Source: Psychrobacter piscatorii (GTDB lineage: Bacteria; Pseudomonadota; Gammaproteobacteria; Pseudomonadales; Moraxellaceae). Taken from it: 64,000 bases of DNA. The notes below the pieces were generated by a model that was not told the DNA's origin, searched no databases, and saw only the letters and a list, made by a program, of their open reading frames with translations. Position numbers and translations under genes: made by a program. Shown here in pieces: positions 36,868 to 45,831 of the stretch (position 1 is its first letter; every line of letters begins with the position of its first letter). The stretch spans positions 62,001 through 126,000 of the forward strand of contig NZ_CAJHAR010000002.1 of assembly GCF_904846415.1 (NCBI RefSeq). Direction: 5' to 3'.

Positions 36868-37503
36868 ATGGTTAATGATTTAATTTTTCCTGATATTCTA
36901 TTATATTTATTGGACATGGTGGGTATCATCGCTTGCGCAATTGCAGGGACATTGCTCGCTCAGCATAAAGGCTTTGATATTGCTGGCTGCATCTTGGTTT
37001 CGATGGTCAATGCCATCGGCGGCGGTACGCTACGTGACATGGCACTAGATCGTCATCCACTGTTTTGGATGACGGATCTCAACTATGTGATCGTCATTAC
37101 CGTGACATCCCTTATCTTACAAATATTCTTTCATCTCTATCACAAGATTGATAATGCGCTTAAGCTGTTTGATGCCATCGGTCTCGCGGCATTTAGTGTG
37201 ATTGGCTTTAAGGTTGCATTGACTCAAGGTATGTCACCTCTTGTCGCTATTATGATGGGCGTCTGGACAGCCATTATTGGTGGAATGCTACGTGATATTA
37301 TCTGTAATGAGATACCGCTCGTATTACAGCGTGAGATTTATATCACGGCCAGTATCGCAGGATCTGTGACGTATTTATGCCTACAGTATGTCGGTGTCAG
37401 CGCTGGCATCAATGAGTTTATTATGCTCTTTGTCATCTTTGCGGTACGCATGCTGGCGCTTAGATTCGATTGGCATCTGCCCTCTATCCGTCTGGTTGCT
37501 TGA
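36868..37503 (+). CDS. Trimeric intracellular cation channel family protein (copy 1)
   Basis: 211 residues with about six to seven helices in two similar halves, the UPF0126/YicG fold related to animal TRIC cation channels. Each half holds the glycine-rich GGG/RD signature: NAIGGGTLRDMALDRHPLFWM and GVWTAIIGGMLRDIICNEIPL. Such bacterial homologues conduct monovalent cations, though YicG-type proteins have also been linked to glycine uptake. A related second copy lies 67 bp downstream, likely in the same operon. Confidence 0.88.
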   Translation: MVNDLIFPDILLYLLDMVGIIACAIAGTLLAQHKGFDIAGCILVSMVNAIGGGTLRDMALDRHPLFWMTDLNYVIVITVTSLILQIFFHLYHKIDNALKLFDAIGLAAFSVIGFKVALTQGMSPLVAIMMGVWTAIIGGMLRDIICNEIPLVLQREIYITASIAGSVTYLCLQYVGVSAGINEFIMLFVIFAVRMLALRFDWHLPSIRLVA

Positions 37504-37570
37504 TCAGCTACTTGGTAGATTGATTGCTCTAGACATGACGAACGATAATTAAAAATAGTGAGAATGGCTT

Positions 37571-38236
37571 ATGTTGGCTATCGCGTTAGATCCTGCAGCT
37601 CTAATCACTACTTTTGATCCGCGTTCTTTGATCTATTTCTTTGACATGATTGGGATTATCGCCTGTAGCGTTTCAGGGACGATACTGGCCAAACATAAGA
37701 ACTTTGATGTCTTTGGTTGTCTACTAGTCTCTATCGTCACAGCTATCGGTGGCGGTACGGTACGCGATGTGATTTTGGATCGTCATCCGCTGTTTTGGAT
37801 GGTAGATATGAGCTACCTGACTGTCATTACGATCTCTTCACTAGCCATGCAGATATTTTTTCATCCGAACTCAAGACGAGTCGACAAGTTCCTAAAACTG
37901 TCCGATACCATCGGTCTATCCGCCTTTACGCTCATAGGTATTAAGGTCGCTGATAGCATGGGTACCAATGTGCCAGTGGCACTGTTGTTGGGGGTGATTA
38001 CCATCATCGTTGGTGGCATAATTCGCGATATGATTTGTAATGAGATTCCACTGGTATTGCAGCAAGAGATTTATATCACTGCGGCGCTAACTGGGGGTAT
38101 TCTGTATTTTGCTCTAAAAAATTTAGGCGTTGCTGATTGGGTTGCTGATGTCTCTGCGATGAGTACGATTTTTACCTTGCGTATGCTGGCTATTCGTTAT
38201 GATTGGCAGTTCCCCACTCTTGAGTGGAAATACTGA
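37571..38236 (+). CDS. Trimeric intracellular cation channel family protein (copy 2)
   Basis: 221 residues, a paralogue of the gene just upstream with the same signatures, TAIGGGTVRDVILDRHPLFWM and GVITIIVGGIIRDMICNEIPL, and the same helix layout. The pair probably arose by tandem duplication and has since diverged; a hetero-oligomeric channel or different ion or amino-acid preferences are possible. The ATG follows GAATGG-like sequence without a strong Shine-Dalgarno. It converges on recJ. Confidence 0.88.
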   Translation: MLAIALDPAALITTFDPRSLIYFFDMIGIIACSVSGTILAKHKNFDVFGCLLVSIVTAIGGGTVRDVILDRHPLFWMVDMSYLTVITISSLAMQIFFHPNSRRVDKFLKLSDTIGLSAFTLIGIKVADSMGTNVPVALLLGVITIIVGGIIRDMICNEIPLVLQQEIYITAALTGGILYFALKNLGVADWVADVSAMSTIFTLRMLAIRYDWQFPTLEWKY

Positions 38237-38304
38237 TATTAAGTCAAAAAGTAGCAAAGGGTATCAGTACACTCAAACTTGACTGTACTCATATCATTTA
38301 AGCC

Positions 38305-40146
38305 TTAACCCTGCTCTACCACAGCCAAGTCTTTTACCATCAACTGTAGGCTTTGTTTGCCATTCCATTCATTGATGTCTAGCTGAAACAATAAATGCAC
38401 TTTTTTGGCACGATAATTCCAAGCATCATTGTCAAAGTTAAAACAGATTGCCTCTATAGGATATTGAACGTCTGGATAACGCAGCGATAGTTTAAGGTGT
38501 TTGTCTTTCAATATCTTAAAACTCAATACCTCAAACACACCGTCAAATATCGGCGGTGCGAATCCATGACCCCAAATGCTAGCATCTGCTAAATGTTCAG
38601 CGAACCACAAGCTAAAATCTTCCGCTTGCAAAGGTCCATCAGTGAATTTTTGCTCTGCAAATACGTCATCATCCATTTGAGCCATAACTTCATTGAAAGC
38701 CGCGACAAATGCCTCAAAATTGCGACGCTTTAGAGTCAGACCTGCTGCCATCGCGTGACCACCAAAATGACTGATTAAATCAGGCTGACGCTCGGCGACT
38801 TGTTCAATCGCATCACGAATGTGCACGCCAGCGATCGATCGTGCAGAGCCTTTGATCGCATCGTCTTCACCAGTCTGCTCCGTATCGGCTGGCGCAAAGA
38901 CAATGCTAGGTAGGTAATGACTTTCTTTTAAACGTCCAGCGACAATACCAATCACGCCTTGATGCCAATCATCCTGATACAGAACGATACTACGAGTGTC
39001 TGTATAGCTTGTCTTATGAGTAGTGGCGAATTGAGTATTAACTTCCTGAGTAATGAGGTCATCGCCACTGTCACTTATGCTTTCATTGACCTCAATATCA
39101 GTTTCAGTAGCCAATGCCTGTACGATACTATCTGCCTGCGCACGCATCTCGCCTTCTACATGACGGCGTGTACGGTTTAGTTGCTCAAGCTCTTGCGCCA
39201 AACGCTGGGCGGTGCTCCAATCTTCAGTCAATAGGCACTCAATCCCGATACGCATATTATCCATACGTCCAGCCGCATTGATACGTGGCCCTAAGACAAA
39301 GCCAAAATCTTGCGCGTGTAATTGCTTGGGGTCACGGCCTGCTTGCTCAAGCAACGCCAAAATACCCATGCAGCAGCGACCTTGACGAATAGCAGATAGC
39401 CCGTGATGCACTAAGATACGATTGTTTTTATCGAGCACGCCGACATCTGCAATCGTGCCAAGCGCTACCAAATCTAAATACTGACTGACCTGTACCGTAG
39501 ACTTGCCAGCGTCGCGGCGTAGCTTTGCCAATCGTCCCAGCACATAAAACGCGACTCCTACCCCGACCAGAGCTTTACTGGTGAAATTGCAAGCAAGCTG
39601 ATTGGGATTGACGACGGCTTCAGCGGGTGGCGTCTCTTTGGTCGTGAGATGGTGGTCAGTGATAATTACCGTAATACCATCCGCTTGGGCGCGCGCCACA
39701 CCTTCATGACTGGAGATACCGTTATCGACCGTCACTATCATGTCTGGCTGAAAGGTTGCGATGCCCAATTCGACAATTTCTGGCGTTAGCCCATAACCAT
39801 ATTTAAAACGATCGGGCACCAAAAAATCGACGACTGCACCCATCTTTGTGAGTGCGCGCATCATCAGCGCGGTACTGGTTGCGCCATCACAGTCAAAGTC
39901 ACCAACGATCAGAATGCGCTGACCGTCATCAATAGCGATATCCAATAGACGCACGGCTTCAGTGATATCGTGCAGCATGTCAGCAGGCAACAGGCCAGAC
40001 AAACCGGTCTCCAGCTCATCAGGCGCAGTGATACCTCGACCCGCATATAAGCGAGCGAGCGTCAATGATTGGGCGGCCAGTGGTTGCAACGCGGTGGGCA
40101 ACTCGTCAATGCGAGTGCTGGTAGTACGGGGGGTTAAATTTAGCAT
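38305..40146 (-). CDS. recJ: Single-stranded-DNA-specific exonuclease RecJ
   Basis: 613 residues. RecJ degrades single-stranded DNA 5' to 3' in recombination and mismatch repair. The DHH phosphoesterase motifs are visible: DFDCDGAT at 83-90, TVDNGISS near 139-146 and the DHH triplet at 164-166 in IITDHHLT. The DHHA1 part GGHAMAAGLTL and OB-like C-terminus follow. A polar acidic insertion (about 350-385, between the coiled region and VLYQDDWHQGVIGIVAGRL) makes it longer than E. coli RecJ (577). Confidence 0.95.
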   Translation of the reverse strand: MLNLTPRTTSTRIDELPTALQPLAAQSLTLARLYAGRGITAPDELETGLSGLLPADMLHDITEAVRLLDIAIDDGQRILIVGDFDCDGATSTALMMRALTKMGAVVDFLVPDRFKYGYGLTPEIVELGIATFQPDMIVTVDNGISSHEGVARAQADGITVIITDHHLTTKETPPAEAVVNPNQLACNFTSKALVGVGVAFYVLGRLAKLRRDAGKSTVQVSQYLDLVALGTIADVGVLDKNNRILVHHGLSAIRQGRCCMGILALLEQAGRDPKQLHAQDFGFVLGPRINAAGRMDNMRIGIECLLTEDWSTAQRLAQELEQLNRTRRHVEGEMRAQADSIVQALATETDIEVNESISDSGDDLITQEVNTQFATTHKTSYTDTRSIVLYQDDWHQGVIGIVAGRLKESHYLPSIVFAPADTEQTGEDDAIKGSARSIAGVHIRDAIEQVAERQPDLISHFGGHAMAAGLTLKRRNFEAFVAAFNEVMAQMDDDVFAEQKFTDGPLQAEDFSLWFAEHLADASIWGHGFAPPIFDGVFEVLSFKILKDKHLKLSLRYPDVQYPIEAICFNFDNDAWNYRAKKVHLLFQLDINEWNGKQSLQLMVKDLAVVEQG

Positions 40147-40462
40147 GAGCGTATTTTACTGCCTTTAAGGCAGGGTCACAACGACAATTTATAGCGTCTC
40201 TGTACACTAGCTAATATTGCATTTATCTACCAAAGATGTTGGCTTAAATGGTACTCTGAAAGAGGTATTTATTCAGTGAACACGTATCGCATGTGGCTCT
40301 TCATTTACAAAAAGGATGCATAGTGACCGTACTTTTCTGCATTTTGCTACAAAGCAATGATTGTATGGCGCCTATAAATCCATAGAATAGTAAACAACTG
40401 AGAGACTTGCTAATTATTGAATTTTACATCATTAATATTTTAATTATTTATAAGGATACTTT
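40147..40462. other. Intergenic region upstream of a small unknown gene
   Basis: 316 bp, AT-rich, divergent between recJ and the hypothetical gene. No RNA gene, relic or convincing promoter recognised. Confidence 0.35.
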
Positions 40463-40978
40463 ATGAAAACCACACCGGCTGCTGAAAAACTACCAAATAC
40501 GATTGATCCTAGCTTAGATCTTGATCAAGTTAAAAAAGAATGCCTCGGCATGGTAAAAAAACGCGCCAGAGTATCTGCTGGTGTCGCCATCGTTCCTGTA
40601 CCGTTCTTTGATGTGGCGGTTGATGCTGGTATGCTGACGCAATTGCTTCCTGAGATTAGCGAACGTTTTGGTTTGATCGAAGACCGTCAATCAGCCATTA
40701 ACCTAGAATCACGCGAAGTGCATTGGAGCGCTGTCAAAGACCGTACCGTCGATTTTGCAGGATTGATGGCGACACGGGGTATCGTTAAGAAAACTATTCA
40801 AGGCTTTGGTGGTCGTATTGCCGCAAAACAAGTTACCAAATTTATCCCATTAGGCGGTCAATTGGTTGCAGCAACGATGGGTTATACGATTTTTAAGAAA
40901 ATCGCCACTGATCATATCAACGAATGCTATAAGCTAGCAAAAGACATTCAGCAAAAAGAACATGGTAAAAATGTCTAA
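40463..40978 (+). CDS. Hypothetical protein with hydrophobic segments
   Basis: 171 residues not assigned to a family with certainty. Two to three hydrophobic stretches (AGVAIVPVPFFDVAVDAGML at about 40-58, and FIPLGGQLVAATMGYTIF near 130-147) lie in an otherwise charged, Lys-rich protein. The general pattern recalls membrane-associated DUF697- or EcsC-like proteins, but this is weak. AAGGA lies well before the ATG, and a perfect terminator follows, so the gene itself is well supported. Confidence 0.75.
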   Translation: MKTTPAAEKLPNTIDPSLDLDQVKKECLGMVKKRARVSAGVAIVPVPFFDVAVDAGMLTQLLPEISERFGLIEDRQSAINLESREVHWSAVKDRTVDFAGLMATRGIVKKTIQGFGGRIAAKQVTKFIPLGGQLVAATMGYTIFKKIATDHINECYKLAKDIQQKEHGKNV

Positions 40979-41006
40979 TAGAAATTAGATAACGCCATAT
41001 CTATAG

Positions 41007-41039
41007 AGCCAGCTATGAGCTTTTTTAGCTGGCTTTTTT
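41007..41039 (+). terminator. Terminator after the hypothetical gene at 40463
   Basis: AGCCAGCTA (41007-41015) pairs with TAGCTGGCT (41026-41034), followed by six T. Confidence 0.85.
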
Positions 41040-41151
41040 GTGAGTGACAGCATTGCAGACTGTCTCAAGCGACTGGTTAATGATGCCATTACTATGTTTT
41101 ACTGATAATATACAACTTTAAAGATTATCAAATACCTTAAAGGATTCATGT

Positions 41152-41541
41152 ATGAAAAAACTTTTGGCTTCGACAGTTATGCTGGCTACTGTCGCCCTAG
41201 CAGGCTGCACCACGACAGGTGCTACAAATAATGGCACAGGCACAGCAATCGGTACCGCAAACGAGATTGGCATGAATGTCTTCAGAGCTGCGATCGACAA
41301 CCAATGCCGTAGCCAAATTGAGAAACAAACTGCTTGGCGTGTTGCAAGTGTTGCTATGACAGAAGCGCAGCAAGAGTCTGTCAAAAGTAACGTTTGTGGT
41401 TGCGTGAGTGAGCAAGCACCGCAGCAAGTGACCATCGTTGAATTGGGCAATGCTGCTATCGACTCACAGTATCGCACTCAATTGGTCGCCAGAGTTGTCG
41501 CGAAATCTCTACAAAGCTGCTATGCCAGTTTTGTAAAATAA
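41152..41541 (+). CDS. Hypothetical lipoprotein
   Basis: 129 residues. The N-terminus MKKLLASTVMLATVALAGC is a clear lipoprotein signal with the lipidated cysteine at residue 19. The mature part is small and Ala/Gln-rich with four further cysteines (CRSQIE, NVCGCVS, QSCYAS), which may form disulfides in the periplasm. I do not recognise a family. AAAGGA precedes the ATG and a bidirectional terminator follows. Confidence 0.8.
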   Translation: MKKLLASTVMLATVALAGCTTTGATNNGTGTAIGTANEIGMNVFRAAIDNQCRSQIEKQTAWRVASVAMTEAQQESVKSNVCGCVSEQAPQQVTIVELGNAAIDSQYRTQLVARVVAKSLQSCYASFVK

Positions 41542-41599
41542 GCGCTAGCCTATATAAGGATGTGCATCACTCTATCGTTACACGTCAAATCAAGCTAAT

Positions 41600-41634
41600 A
41601 AAAAAGGTGCGTTATCTATAACGCACCTTTTTTA
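41600..41634. terminator. Bidirectional terminator
   Basis: AAAAAAGGTGCGTTAT (41600-41615) pairs perfectly with ATAACGCACCTTTTTT (41618-41633), between the convergent lipoprotein and hypothetical genes. Confidence 0.9.
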
Positions 41635-41682
41635 TTAACCTGCTTTTTTTACCATGCTTTCAGTTTAGTTAAGCTCAGCAGC

Positions 41683-42060
41683 TTAGAACTTATTGGCGTC
41701 CGTTGGGTTCTGTGAGAGAGCGGCGGTAAAAGGCAGTAACTGGCCACGGCGGAAATACTTAGAAGAGCCGTCGATGATTTTATCCACTTCCTTAACCAAA
41801 TCACTGATAACGTCGTCATAGATACCGTGATATAGCTCTTTTTCGAATGCAGTAAACGGATGCTTACGCGATGCTGAACCGACCTCAGTCACGCCTTCTT
41901 TACTATAAAAAATATCTACGCGGCCATCACTATTCAATACACAGTTCAGTTGACCACCTTCGAGCTCCATCTCTACCCGCTCAGGCATAAAAATATAATC
42001 ATCTACGTTGATGAGCTTTTTTTCTACTTCTCTTTTAAAAAACGACTTGATATCAAACAT
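41683..42060 (-). CDS. Hypothetical soluble protein
   Basis: 125 residues, mixed charge, no signal peptide or membrane helix. It begins MFDIKSFFKREVEKKL and contains VDDYIFMPERVEMELEGGQ. I do not recognise a family. The frame is open to 42129, but the ATG at 42060 with AGGGA seven bases upstream is the best start; the upstream extension translates a 17-bp direct repeat rather than conserved protein. Confidence 0.7.
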   Translation of the reverse strand: MFDIKSFFKREVEKKLINVDDYIFMPERVEMELEGGQLNCVLNSDGRVDIFYSKEGVTEVGSASRKHPFTAFEKELYHGIYDDVISDLVKEVDKIIDGSSKYFRRGQLLPFTAALSQNPTDANKF

Positions 42061-42069
42061 AAGTACATC

Positions 42070-42119
42070 CCTAACTTTATAATTATCAGATACGTGAGCA
42101 TGCCTAACTTTATAGTTAT
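42070..42119. repeat. 17-bp direct repeat in the leader of the hypothetical gene
   Basis: CCTAACTTTATAATTAT (42070-42086) and CCTAACTTTATAGTTAT (42103-42119) differ at one base and start 33 bp apart, about three helical turns. On the minus strand each ends in AGTTAGG, and the copy nearer the gene merges into the AGGGA ribosome-binding site. This may be a duplicated leader or a paired operator. Confidence 0.55.
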
Positions 42120-42320
42120 TGCACAGCATTTATATAGATGCTTAGTGGGTCATGCTTTACACAGTTATCTTATAAGATAGAGAGCGATTTTTTAAGGTGC
42201 GATATGTAAAACTGCGTTTGATGTTGGTAAGAAGGCAGGTTGACTTTATCTTCAGTGTAGAAGTAACAAAAAAGAAAGCGACCAATGAGCAACGTGACTT
42301 TCTATTATCGTGACACTATT

Positions 42321-42507
42321 CTAGCTGTCTTGATTAAACCAACCTTTCTCGCGAAACAACTTGAGCACCTACACGAATATTGCCATCTCATCAGGCTTAC
42401 CCAGTGTTAATCGATTAAAGCCCGTGATAGATACAAACTCACGACCGACCAACAGCAATACCATGCACGCGCATTCTGTTCATATAAATTTCCACATCAC
42501 AATCTTT
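42321..42507 (-). pseudogene. Relic of an aminotransferase (HisC-like) C-terminus
   Basis: Translating the minus strand gives YMNRMRVHGIAVGR, then in another frame VGREFVSITGFNRLTLGKPD followed by EMAIFV, a stop, and VLKLFREKGW. Joined, this reads as the C-terminal end of a class I/II, histidinol-phosphate-type aminotransferase. The frame change is explained by a tandem duplication of GGTC (GACCGACC at 42443-42450); removing one copy restores VGREF. A TAG at 42369-42371 interrupts the rest. The N-terminal 300 or so residues are gone. Family assignment is from memory of the C-terminal pattern. Confidence 0.6.
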
Positions 42508-42538
42508 TTAGATGCTCTACTATAGAATTCAACCATGA

Positions 42539-42577
42539 AAAAGGTGAAGCACTTCCTAAGTACCTCACCTTTGCTAT
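42539..42577 (-). terminator. Terminator of uvrB
   Basis: AAAGGTGA and TCACCTTT arms with wobble pairs between them form a long stem; the minus strand ends in TTTTT at 42539-42543. It lies directly after the uvrB stop. Confidence 0.75.
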
Positions 42578-42587
42578 ATCTAACCTA

Positions 42588-44699
42588 TCAGATCAGATGC
42601 GCTTTTAATTGTAGCACCTTATCACGCGTTTTTGCCGCTTCCTCAAACTTCAAATCACGAGACATCTGCTGCATCTGTTTCTCAAGGCGTTTGATTTCTT
42701 TGGCAAGCAAATCTGGACTACGCAAGATATTGATATCCACATCAGGCAAATTGCTCTTGATTGGTATCACTTGATTGTCATTGGCATCGTGGTCATCACC
42801 TGTATCAATTTTATCAGTGATACTACGGCGTGCGCCTTTTGGCGTGATGTTATGCTCAAGGTTAAAGGCGATTTGCTTATCACGGCGTCGATCTGTCTCG
42901 TCTATCGCCTTTTGCATACTTGGTGTAATACGATCAGCATAGAGAATGGCTTTACCGTTCAAGTGACGTGCTGCACGACCAATGGTCTGAATAAGTGAAC
43001 GCTCAGAGCGCAAGAAGCCTTCTTTATCAGCGTCAAATATCGCCACCAATGACACTTCAGGCATATCCAAACCTTCACGCAGTAAGTTGATACCGACTAG
43101 CACATCATGCACACCAGTACGTAGCTCATGAATGATCTCCATGCGTTCTACCGTGTCGATATCCGAATGCAGATAGGCAACCTTGACGCCATATTCTTTT
43201 AAATAGCTGGTTAAATCTTCTGACATACGCTTAGTCAATGTGGTAATCAATACACGCTCGTCTTTTTCACGGCGTTTGGTAATCTCAGACAACACATCAT
43301 CGACCTGTGTCAAGACCGGACGTATCTCAATCTCAGGGTCAATCAAACCCGTTGGACGTACGACCTGCTCAACCACCTGCTCACTGTGTTCAAGCTCATA
43401 CAGCGCTGGCGTGGCACTGACGTAAATCGTCTTAGGCTTGATGCGCTCCCATTCTTCAAACTTCATTGGGCGATTGTTCATCGCACTTGGTAGGCGAAAG
43501 CCATAGTTGACCAAGTTTTCTTTGCGTGATCTATCTCCTTTATACATCGCGCCAATCTGAGACACAGTGACATGTGATTCATCGAGGAACAATAATGCAT
43601 CTTCTGGAATATAATCAAACAAAGTCGGCGGCGCTTCCCCTGATGGACGACCAGAGAGATGCTGCGAATAGTTTTCGATACCGTTACAGTAGCCGAGCTG
43701 CTGAATCATCTCAAGATCATACTGGGTACGTTCTTTGAGACGCTGTGCTTCAATCAGCTTGTTGTTTTCACGGAAGTACTCCAAACGCGGCTCCAGCTCC
43801 TCACGAATGGTATGGCTGGCCGCTTCTAACTTATTGCGCGGCGTCACATAATGCGATTTTGGATAAATGGTGATACGTGGCACGCTGCGTACAGTTTTGC
43901 CCGTCAATGGATCAAACCATGTGATTTTCTCCACTTCATTGTCAAACAAATGCACGCGTACCGCCAACTGCTCAGACTCAGCAGGATAGATGTCTAACAG
44001 CTCACCACGCAAACGATACGTACCACGGCCAAAATCTAACTCATTACGGGTGTATTGCATTTCGACCAAACGCTTAATAGTTGCGGTACGATCTATCTGA
44101 TCGCCAACGACGACGTGCAGTAGCATTTTTAGATAGCTTTCTGGATCACCCAAACCATAAATACACGACACCGATGCGACGATAATGGCATCACGACGCT
44201 CGAGCAGCGCACGTGTGGCGGACAGACGCATCTGATCAATGTGATCGTTAATGGCACTGTCTTTTTCGATAAAGGTATCACTGGCAGCCACATACGCTTC
44301 TGGCTGATAGTAATCGTAATAGCTGACAAAATACTCAACGGCATTATTAGGAAAAAACGACTTAAATTCACCATATAGCTGAGCCGCCAGTGTTTTGTTG
44401 TGTGCCATGATGATAGTTGGGCGCTGACATTCAGAGATAACCTTGGCCATGGTATAAGTCTTACCAGAACCAGTCACACCTAGCAATAGCTGTTCATCCA
44501 TACCAGAGTCAATACCTTTGACCAGCTTTTCGATGGCTTGCGGCTGATCGCCTGCTGGCTCAAAATCTGTGACCATCTCAAAGGCACGGCTCGAGATTTG
44601 CGTCCCCGATGCATTGACACCACTGATTTCAGCTTCGCCTTGGAGCTGAGTGGCCAATTGGTTTAACTGACGCGATGAGCGCGGTTCAGGCATTCTCAT
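42588..44699 (-). CDS. uvrB: Excinuclease ABC subunit B
   Basis: 703 residues. UvrB is the DNA-damage verification helicase of nucleotide excision repair. GDQPQAI, the Walker A GVTGSGKT (74-81), the beta-hairpin [11 protein letters not shown], helicase motif [11 protein letters not shown] and [11 protein letters not shown] are visible, and a C-terminal UVR motif ([24 protein letters not shown]) recruits UvrC. About 35 extra N-terminal residues precede the conserved core compared with E. coli. An internal ATG at 44576 would remove them, but the given start is kept. Confidence 0.96.
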   Translation of the reverse strand: MRMPEPRSSRQLNQLATQLQGEAEISGVNASGTQISSRAFEMVTDFEPAGDQPQAIEKLVKGIDSGMDEQLLLGVTGSGKTYTMAKVISECQRPTIIMAHNKTLAAQLYGEFKSFFPNNAVEYFVSYYDYYQPEAYVAASDTFIEKDSAINDHIDQMRLSATRALLERRDAIIVASVSCIYGLGDPESYLKMLLHVVVGDQIDRTATIKRLVEMQYTRNELDFGRGTYRLRGELLDIYPAESEQLAVRVHLFDNEVEKITWFDPLTGKTVRSVPRITIYPKSHYVTPRNKLEAASHTIREELEPRLEYFRENNKLIEAQRLKERTQYDLEMIQQLGYCNGIENYSQHLSGRPSGEAPPTLFDYIPEDALLFLDESHVTVSQIGAMYKGDRSRKENLVNYGFRLPSAMNNRPMKFEEWERIKPKTIYVSATPALYELEHSEQVVEQVVRPTGLIDPEIEIRPVLTQVDDVLSEITKRREKDERVLITTLTKRMSEDLTSYLKEYGVKVAYLHSDIDTVERMEIIHELRTGVHDVLVGINLLREGLDMPEVSLVAIFDADKEGFLRSERSLIQTIGRAARHLNGKAILYADRITPSMQKAIDETDRRRDKQIAFNLEHNITPKGARRSITDKIDTGDDHDANDNQVIPIKSNLPDVDINILRSPDLLAKEIKRLEKQMQQMSRDLKFEEAAKTRDKVLQLKAHLI

Positions 44700-45177
44700 A
44701 ATGATTTTCTTCTTATTAAAGTTTATAACAATATGGGGTCTGAGCAGCGGTTTTTAAAGGCTTTTTAACGGATAATGACGAGTCTTATCTTATACATATT
44801 GCCATATCGCGCTACGCAAAATATAAGTCTGTAAAGATACTATATAAGTCTGTAAAGATACTATTTATCGATAAATAAACCTGCTGTTGTTATAAAAAAC
44901 GCACACAGACTTTGATAAATTTACAAAGATTTTCACGGTTAACAAACCCGTTACACGACCACCTAACAAAGCCTAACACTCAGGGGTTCCAACATCGATT
45001 TAAGCTGCTATTATCGATCATGAATTAACAAGCAGGCGACCTTCAGCCGATTGATAGAGATATTTTTTATATCGTTTATTTCGGATTGATTGTCATCAAG
45101 TAAGAGTAAAAGACTAATAACAATACATTGAACTTTTCATTCAATATAATAATTTTAAATAAATAACGGAGTAAAAT
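44700..45177. other. Divergent uvrB / dps intergenic region
   Basis: 478 bp, AT-rich. It contains the 21-bp tandem duplication at 44821-44862 and must hold the uvrB and dps promoters. A LexA- or OxyR-type box could be expected here, but I cannot point to a convincing one. No gene seen. Confidence 0.4.
44821..44862. repeat. Perfect 21-bp tandem duplication
   Basis: ATATAAGTCTGTAAAGATAC plus T is repeated exactly twice, at 44821-44841 and 44842-44862. The 21-bp unit equals two helical turns, so any protein bound in one copy would bind the same face in the next. Confidence 0.8.
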
Positions 45178-45660
45178 ATGAGAGAACGTTACGCAAGTGG
45201 AATTTCAGACGATACCGCCAAAAAAATGATTGATTTGTTAAACGCTAACCTAGCAAACGTCATCGATCTAACCTTAGATGGCAAACAGTGCCATTGGAAC
45301 CTACAAGGTACTGGTTTCATCGGTGTGCATCAGTTATTAGACGAAACGTCAGATCGTATCCTTGAAGTATCAGATACTATCGCTGAGCGTATTGTGATTT
45401 TGGGTGGCCAACCAAACGGCTTAGCAAGTCGTGTGGTAAAAGAGTCTATTCTAGATGATTACCCAACTGACATTACTGAAGTAGATCAACACGTACGCGA
45501 GCTAACTAGTCGCTACAAAAAAGTAGCAGAGGCATTAAGAGAAGCTATCGCTACTGCTGGTGACGCTGGTGATGAAGATACCGCTGACCTATTCACTGAA
45601 GCTAGCCGTATCATCGATAAAGATGCTTGGTTCATCGGTGCGAATGCGCCAAAGAAATAA
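45178..45660 (+). CDS. dps: Dps family DNA-protecting ferritin-like protein
   Basis: 160 residues. Dps forms a 12-mer that stores iron, consumes peroxide and condenses DNA in starvation. The ferroxidase site at the dimer interface is visible as CHWNLQGTGFIGVHQLLDETSD followed by the acid helix ILEVSDTIAERI, with the conserved His, Asp and Glu in place. The C-terminus WFIGANAPKK is typical. GGAG precedes the ATG. It is a single gene with its own terminator. Confidence 0.94.
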   Translation: MRERYASGISDDTAKKMIDLLNANLANVIDLTLDGKQCHWNLQGTGFIGVHQLLDETSDRILEVSDTIAERIVILGGQPNGLASRVVKESILDDYPTDITEVDQHVRELTSRYKKVAEALREAIATAGDAGDEDTADLFTEASRIIDKDAWFIGANAPKK

Positions 45661-45704
45661 AAATTCGTGAATTAATGAATGTTTAGATTCATATTTACGA
45701 ACAG

Positions 45705-45735
45705 AAAAAGCCGTCATTATTGACGGCTTTTTTTT
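45705..45735. terminator. Bidirectional terminator between dps and the CDF gene
   Basis: AAAAAGCCGTCA (45705-45716) pairs with TGACGGCTTTTT (45721-45732) with loop TTAT, between convergent genes. Confidence 0.88.
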
Positions 45736-45831
45736 ATCTTACACAATGCATAACGTATCGAATATTCAACGATCCGCTTGCTATCAATGAATCCGTCTAC
45801 TGTATTCTCTTTCATTGACTTGCTATATAGA

